Below are positions 61,341 to 64,000 of a stretch of 64,000 nt of DNA, in pieces. The notes beneath the pieces were generated by a model. That model saw nothing but the letters and a program-made list of their open reading frames with translations. It was not told the DNA's origin and made no database searches. The stretch comes from Bacteroidota bacterium (GTDB taxonomy: Bacteria; Bacteroidota; Bacteroidia; Chitinophagales; Chitinophagaceae), in assembly GCA_018267965.1 (NCBI GenBank), contig JAFDXK010000001.1:744001-808000 (forward strand), read 5' to 3'. The translations under genes were made by a program, and so were the position numbers. Position 1 is the first letter of the stretch. The number at the start of each line of letters is the position of its first letter.

Positions 61341-63011
61341 ATGCAAAAGAGATTATTCAGATGCGTAACGTTCTGCATCACCGTACTGTTTTTAGCTGCA
61401 ACACCTGCAGTAGCCCAGAATTTTATTCCCCCTACGGCATTCGAAGATTCATGGCCGGCACCCGGCAACCCTAATATTTCACGTACCACACACACATCGT
61501 GCTATTCGTTTGGCAATATACCAGTGAGCGGCACAACGTACGACCTTACCATGGCCGGATGGGATGCTCCGGGCTTGCCCGGTGGTGTATCATGGCGTAT
61601 GCTGATGCCCGGTAACCCTTCTGTAGTTATCAACCAGGGCATTATCCCTTATCCTACTACCTGCCAAGACCTTGAAGTGGGTTTCACTTTCGCAGGTAAT
61701 GGTGTACAGGCTGCTGTTGCCTATTATCGCAATGGTGTGGGACACTTTGTAGACGTGTACAGTTGGACAGGTTTAGGCCTGACATTGTTATATACAATGC
61801 CGTTATCTACCATGGCATCATACACACGCATCAGCATGGATAGCCACAAAATGTATGGGCTAGCTATTACATGGCAGGAAAAAGACATCAAAACCATTGT
61901 TGGCCTAGGTGGCGGCGCAGGTATTGCATGGAGTGGTATACTCACTTTAAATGGTACAGTTGGAGAAACAATGCCTGATTGTGCATTCAGCCATACACCA
62001 CAGGCAGGTACGCTTAATGTACACTATGTATATTATAACCCTGTTACATTAACGGTTACAGAATCTTCTTACGATTTCTGGATAATGATATACATGTTAG
62101 GTGGCGGTGTACCTGTTCTGGTTAACGATGCCAATTTTGTAGGCCCTGTTAATATGTCTGTAATGAACCTTGATGCACCCGACCATTATGATGTGGAGAA
62201 CTGGGCATATACTTACACACCTAATGGAGCGGATATATGTGTAAGGCTGATTGATTTCCATACAGGTGGAGTACCAACAACTGTAATAGTAAACAGTGGT
62301 GTGTTGGGCAACTTCCCGATAAATGTGCCCATCAACTATAATCCTGTGGTAGCTTATGACCACGATTGTATCTATGGCTGGGGTTATGGTACTATGTATG
62401 TAGGTTGGTATACATCCGTTACAGACCCTGCGACAACCAATGCAGCAGCTTATGTTTCATTGCAAATGGATGAAGCGGGTACCACTTTACTTACACCTCT
62501 TGACTATATGACTGTTGCTAATAATCCTTTTATGGCATCCGGTACCCCGGTAATGTCGTTCAGTAAACAAAACGACCAGACCAACTACCTGTATACGATA
62601 TTCCCTCAATACTGGAATCCGTGGGGCGGCTATATGATGGAAAACAAATACCATGCATGGAATACAGGGTCATTCAAAGGTACTGGACGTACCGCTTTGA
62701 CATGTAATGATGAAGAGCATATCAAAGCATTCGAGCAAAAACATATCAGTTCTGTACAGGTTAAAGCCTATCCTAATCCGTTCAGCAATATGCTGGCTAT
62801 TACTATTCCGGTAGAGTATGCCAATGATAACGTGAGTATTGTGCTTACAGATATCACCGGAAAGATATGCGGAACCTACCAGGGCAAGTTTACAGATGCC
62901 AATACCTACCTTACCAACCTGAGTAAAGGTTTGCATACTGGCAACTATAATATGTCATTAAATGTAGAGGGTAAGATGAATGAGAACCTCAAAATTGTGA
63001 AAGCGGAATAA
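61341..63011 (+). CDS. Secreted T9SS cargo protein of unknown function
   Basis: This 556-residue protein has a signal peptide ending ATPAVAQN. The mature part (about 27-465) is rich in aromatic and glycine residues with repeated beta-propeller-like or lectin-like strands (MLMPGNPSVVINQGIIPYP, YDFWIMIYMLGGGVPVLV), but no catalytic motif is evident. The C-terminal 80 residues form a T9SS type A sorting domain (VKAYPNPFSNMLAITIPV, LTDITGKICGTY, NENLKIVKAE). It is exported to the surface or medium. A terminator and the family C repeats follow. Confidence 0.8.
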   Translation: MQKRLFRCVTFCITVLFLAATPAVAQNFIPPTAFEDSWPAPGNPNISRTTHTSCYSFGNIPVSGTTYDLTMAGWDAPGLPGGVSWRMLMPGNPSVVINQGIIPYPTTCQDLEVGFTFAGNGVQAAVAYYRNGVGHFVDVYSWTGLGLTLLYTMPLSTMASYTRISMDSHKMYGLAITWQEKDIKTIVGLGGGAGIAWSGILTLNGTVGETMPDCAFSHTPQAGTLNVHYVYYNPVTLTVTESSYDFWIMIYMLGGGVPVLVNDANFVGPVNMSVMNLDAPDHYDVENWAYTYTPNGADICVRLIDFHTGGVPTTVIVNSGVLGNFPINVPINYNPVVAYDHDCIYGWGYGTMYVGWYTSVTDPATTNAAAYVSLQMDEAGTTLLTPLDYMTVANNPFMASGTPVMSFSKQNDQTNYLYTIFPQYWNPWGGYMMENKYHAWNTGSFKGTGRTALTCNDEEHIKAFEQKHISSVQVKAYPNPFSNMLAITIPVEYANDNVSIVLTDITGKICGTYQGKFTDANTYLTNLSKGLHTGNYNMSLNVEGKMNENLKIVKAE

Positions 63012-63034
63012 TCATCATTCAATGATTGTATGAG

Positions 63035-63060
63035 CAGCCCCGAACAGGGGCTGTTTTATT
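63035..63060 (+). terminator. Intrinsic terminator after the T9SS protein gene
   Basis: CAGCCCC/GGGGCTG pairs around GAACA and is followed by TTTTATT, 24 bp past the stop. Confidence 0.85.
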
Positions 63061-63098
63061 ATATGCTACCTGTTATTCGGGTATTCACGCATTCAGGC

Positions 63099-63138
63099 GT
63101 TCACGGTGTTCGTGGTGTGAATGAATGAACGTGTGAAC
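63099..63138. repeat. Hairpin repeat family C, copy 2
   Basis: GTTCACGGTGTTCG is followed by TGAACGTGTGAAC, pairing GTTCAC with GTGAAC and part of the inner module. Related TTCACGCATT segments lie on both sides. Confidence 0.6.
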
Positions 63139-63191
63139 AGAATAATTTTCACGCATTTTCAAACTGTGGGCAATTTGAAAAAAAATGAAAT

Positions 63192-63256
63192 CTTGTTCGC
63201 GCTTGTTCGCGTTGTTCGAGGAGTGGGTAGCGCGAACAGACGAACAGAACGAACAG
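63192..63256. repeat. Hairpin repeat family C, copy 3, three-module arms
   Basis: The left arm has three TTGTTCG modules spaced about 9 bp (63193-63218). The right arm has three CGAACAG modules (63232-63256). Each module pairs with its counterpart around a GGAGTGGGTAG loop. Confidence 0.7.
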
Positions 63257-63354
63257 AGGAATATTCACGTCATTGTGAGATAAAAAATGTCAATAACATG
63301 TTAGCATTATTATGATTTCTGTTTTTCTACACTAATGGGAATATTCATAAATAG

Positions 63355-63362
63355 TAAATTTG
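63355..63362 (+). promoter_or_regulatory. -7 element for the last gene
   Basis: TAAATTTG is an exact match, 16 bases before the ATG at 63379. Confidence 0.5.
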
Positions 63363-63378
63363 TGTAAATAAATAAACC

Positions 63379-63948
63379 ATGGAAAACATTAATTATGATG
63401 ATTCATTAAAAGCATTTAGGGAGGAATTAATAAAAATTAATGAGAAGAGTAATGATAATTTTGAGAAGCAACTTTCATACATAAGTGCAGGAAGTCTTGG
63501 TGGGTCAATGGTCATTATAGAAAAGATATTTAAGGATATCAATTCGACAGAATATAAAGGATTATTGATATTTGGGTGGGTGTTACTTGGAGGTACTTTA
63601 TTATTAAATATGTTCTCACATTTATATGCTTCTCGTTTACACAACAAAACAATAAAAGAAATTAATGATAATCACTACAATTTCAACAATGCAGTAAATC
63701 GAAATAAGAAAATATCAAATTTTAATGGAGTTACACTTACCGCATTGCTTATTGGTATTGCTTTTTTGCTTTTTTATACATCTTATAATATACTGAACAT
63801 GAAAAACGACAAACCAAATTATCAACCAGATCAAACTAAGGGATTACCATCGAGCCAACCTCCACCACAGCCAATTTATCAACCCAAGCCAGAAACGGGT
63901 CAGCCATCTAGCCCACCACCACCAGTTCCGAAGCCAAATAAACAATAA
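63379..63948 (+). CDS. Two-helix membrane protein with proline-rich tail
   Basis: This 189-residue protein has no signal peptide. A charged N-terminal helix (about 5-35) is followed by two membrane helices (about 62-82 and 117-137), with a polar Asn/Lys-rich stretch between them. The C-terminal 45 residues are almost only Pro, Gln, Ser and Lys (SSQPPPQPIYQPKP and SSPPPPVPKPNKQ). Its codon use is more AT-rich than its neighbours. I do not recognise the family. It is flanked on both sides by family C hairpins, which could mark an inserted cassette; this is inference. Confidence 0.7.
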   Translation: MENINYDDSLKAFREELIKINEKSNDNFEKQLSYISAGSLGGSMVIIEKIFKDINSTEYKGLLIFGWVLLGGTLLLNMFSHLYASRLHNKTIKEINDNHYNFNNAVNRNKKISNFNGVTLTALLIGIAFLLFYTSYNILNMKNDKPNYQPDQTKGLPSSQPPPQPIYQPKPETGQPSSPPPPVPKPNKQ

Positions 63949-63954
63949 GGACTC

Positions 63955-64000
63955 TGTTCGCGTTCGAGGGACGAACAGCGCGAACACGCGAACAAGCGCA
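63955..64000. repeat. Hairpin repeat family C, copy 4, cut by window edge
   Basis: CTGTTCGCGTTCGAGG followed by CGAACAGCGCGAACACGCGAACAAG shows the same TGTTCG/CGAACA modules as copy 3. The right part runs off the window. Confidence 0.6.

Larger units (their letters stand above)
63012..63378. other. 367-bp intergenic stretch with terminator, family C repeats and a promoter
   Basis: From left to right it holds a strong terminator, two long GTTC-module hairpins (family C), and an AT-rich segment with a -7 element for the last gene. A 64-codon open frame crossing the repeats has no protein features. Confidence 0.7.

Noticed and set aside
63121..63315. A 64-codon open frame after the T9SS protein
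   Set aside because: It is composed of the GTTC-module repeats; no signal, domain or start context.
1..64000. Search for tRNA, rRNA, tmRNA and transposase genes
   Set aside because: No convincing cloverleaf, rRNA segment or transposase motif was seen by eye; a covariance-model scan would be decisive.

Overview
The window looks like chromosome from a Bacteroidota bacterium, most likely of the Chitinophagaceae/Chitinophagales type. The evidence is: several secreted proteins ending in type IX secretion (T9SS) sorting tails; an ECF sigma/FecR/STN cassette; a short primary sigma factor without region 1.1; a long NusB; a glutaryl-CoA dehydrogenase-like enzyme; and many upstream elements of the form TAnnTTTG, the Bacteroidota -7 promoter signature. 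I saw no rRNA, tRNA, CRISPR array, transposase or prophage. The -7 elements were used to correct several start codons that a longest-ORF rule would place too far upstream.

Layout. 0-4 kb (minus): ECF sigma factor, FecR anti-sigma, an STN-domain outer-membrane repeat protein and a second repeat protein cut by the window edge. 4-8 kb: an arylsulfotransferase-like protein and ribosomal protein S1. 8-14.4 kb: a DUF4397-like T9SS protein and a 1.5k-residue subtilisin-like T9SS protease. 14.4-18.7 kb (minus): an FAD reductase of the geranylgeranyl reductase type, pyruvate dehydrogenase E1 beta, and a three-gene unit of a biotinyl carrier protein, a DUF4476 protein and a lipoprotein. 18.8-24 kb: an M1 aminopeptidase and the operon nusB-DUF1573-yajC-coaE. 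24-26.4 kb: two paralogous acyltransferase-3 membrane proteins. 26.7-31.5 kb: a TetR-controlled EmrAB/TolC-type efflux operon. 31.5-35.8 kb: a lipoprotein, recG, exbD/exbB-type genes and an FKBP. 35.8-41.7 kb (plus): a NamZ-like DUF1343 protein, a three-domain MMPL/acyltransferase/methyltransferase fusion and a coupled unknown protein. 41.7-46 kb: phosphatase-like protein, ABC-2 exporter, tryptophan 2,3-dioxygenase and a divergent short-chain dehydrogenase. 46-50.6 kb: a repeat-rich stretch with an OmpA-family protein, a broken HEPN-like gene, a small membrane protein and a T9SS protein. 50.6-55.6 kb: a LytTR two-component pair, an L,D-transpeptidase, Hsp20, a universal stress protein and a methyltransferase. 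55.6-64 kb: small proteins, another methyltransferase, T9SS proteins, the primary sigma factor and an acyl-CoA dehydrogenase.

Most unusual content. Intergenic DNA, mainly 45.9-49.7 kb and 61-64 kb, carries three families of hairpin repeats. In two of them the copies differ in sequence but keep base pairing by matched changes in both arms. The ECF/FecR unit is followed by an STN protein fused to a repeat-built, probably beta-barrel protein instead of a TonB-dependent receptor. recG appears to lack any canonical start codon at its expected N-terminus. Tryptophan dioxygenase and its divergent neighbour both have a -7 element four bases before the ATG, which predicts leaderless mRNAs. One HEPN-like gene is interrupted by an in-frame amber codon.

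Functional assignments come from recognised motifs and family knowledge, without database searches. Promoter calls rest on the -7 element only, because the -33 TTG element is rarely convincing here.
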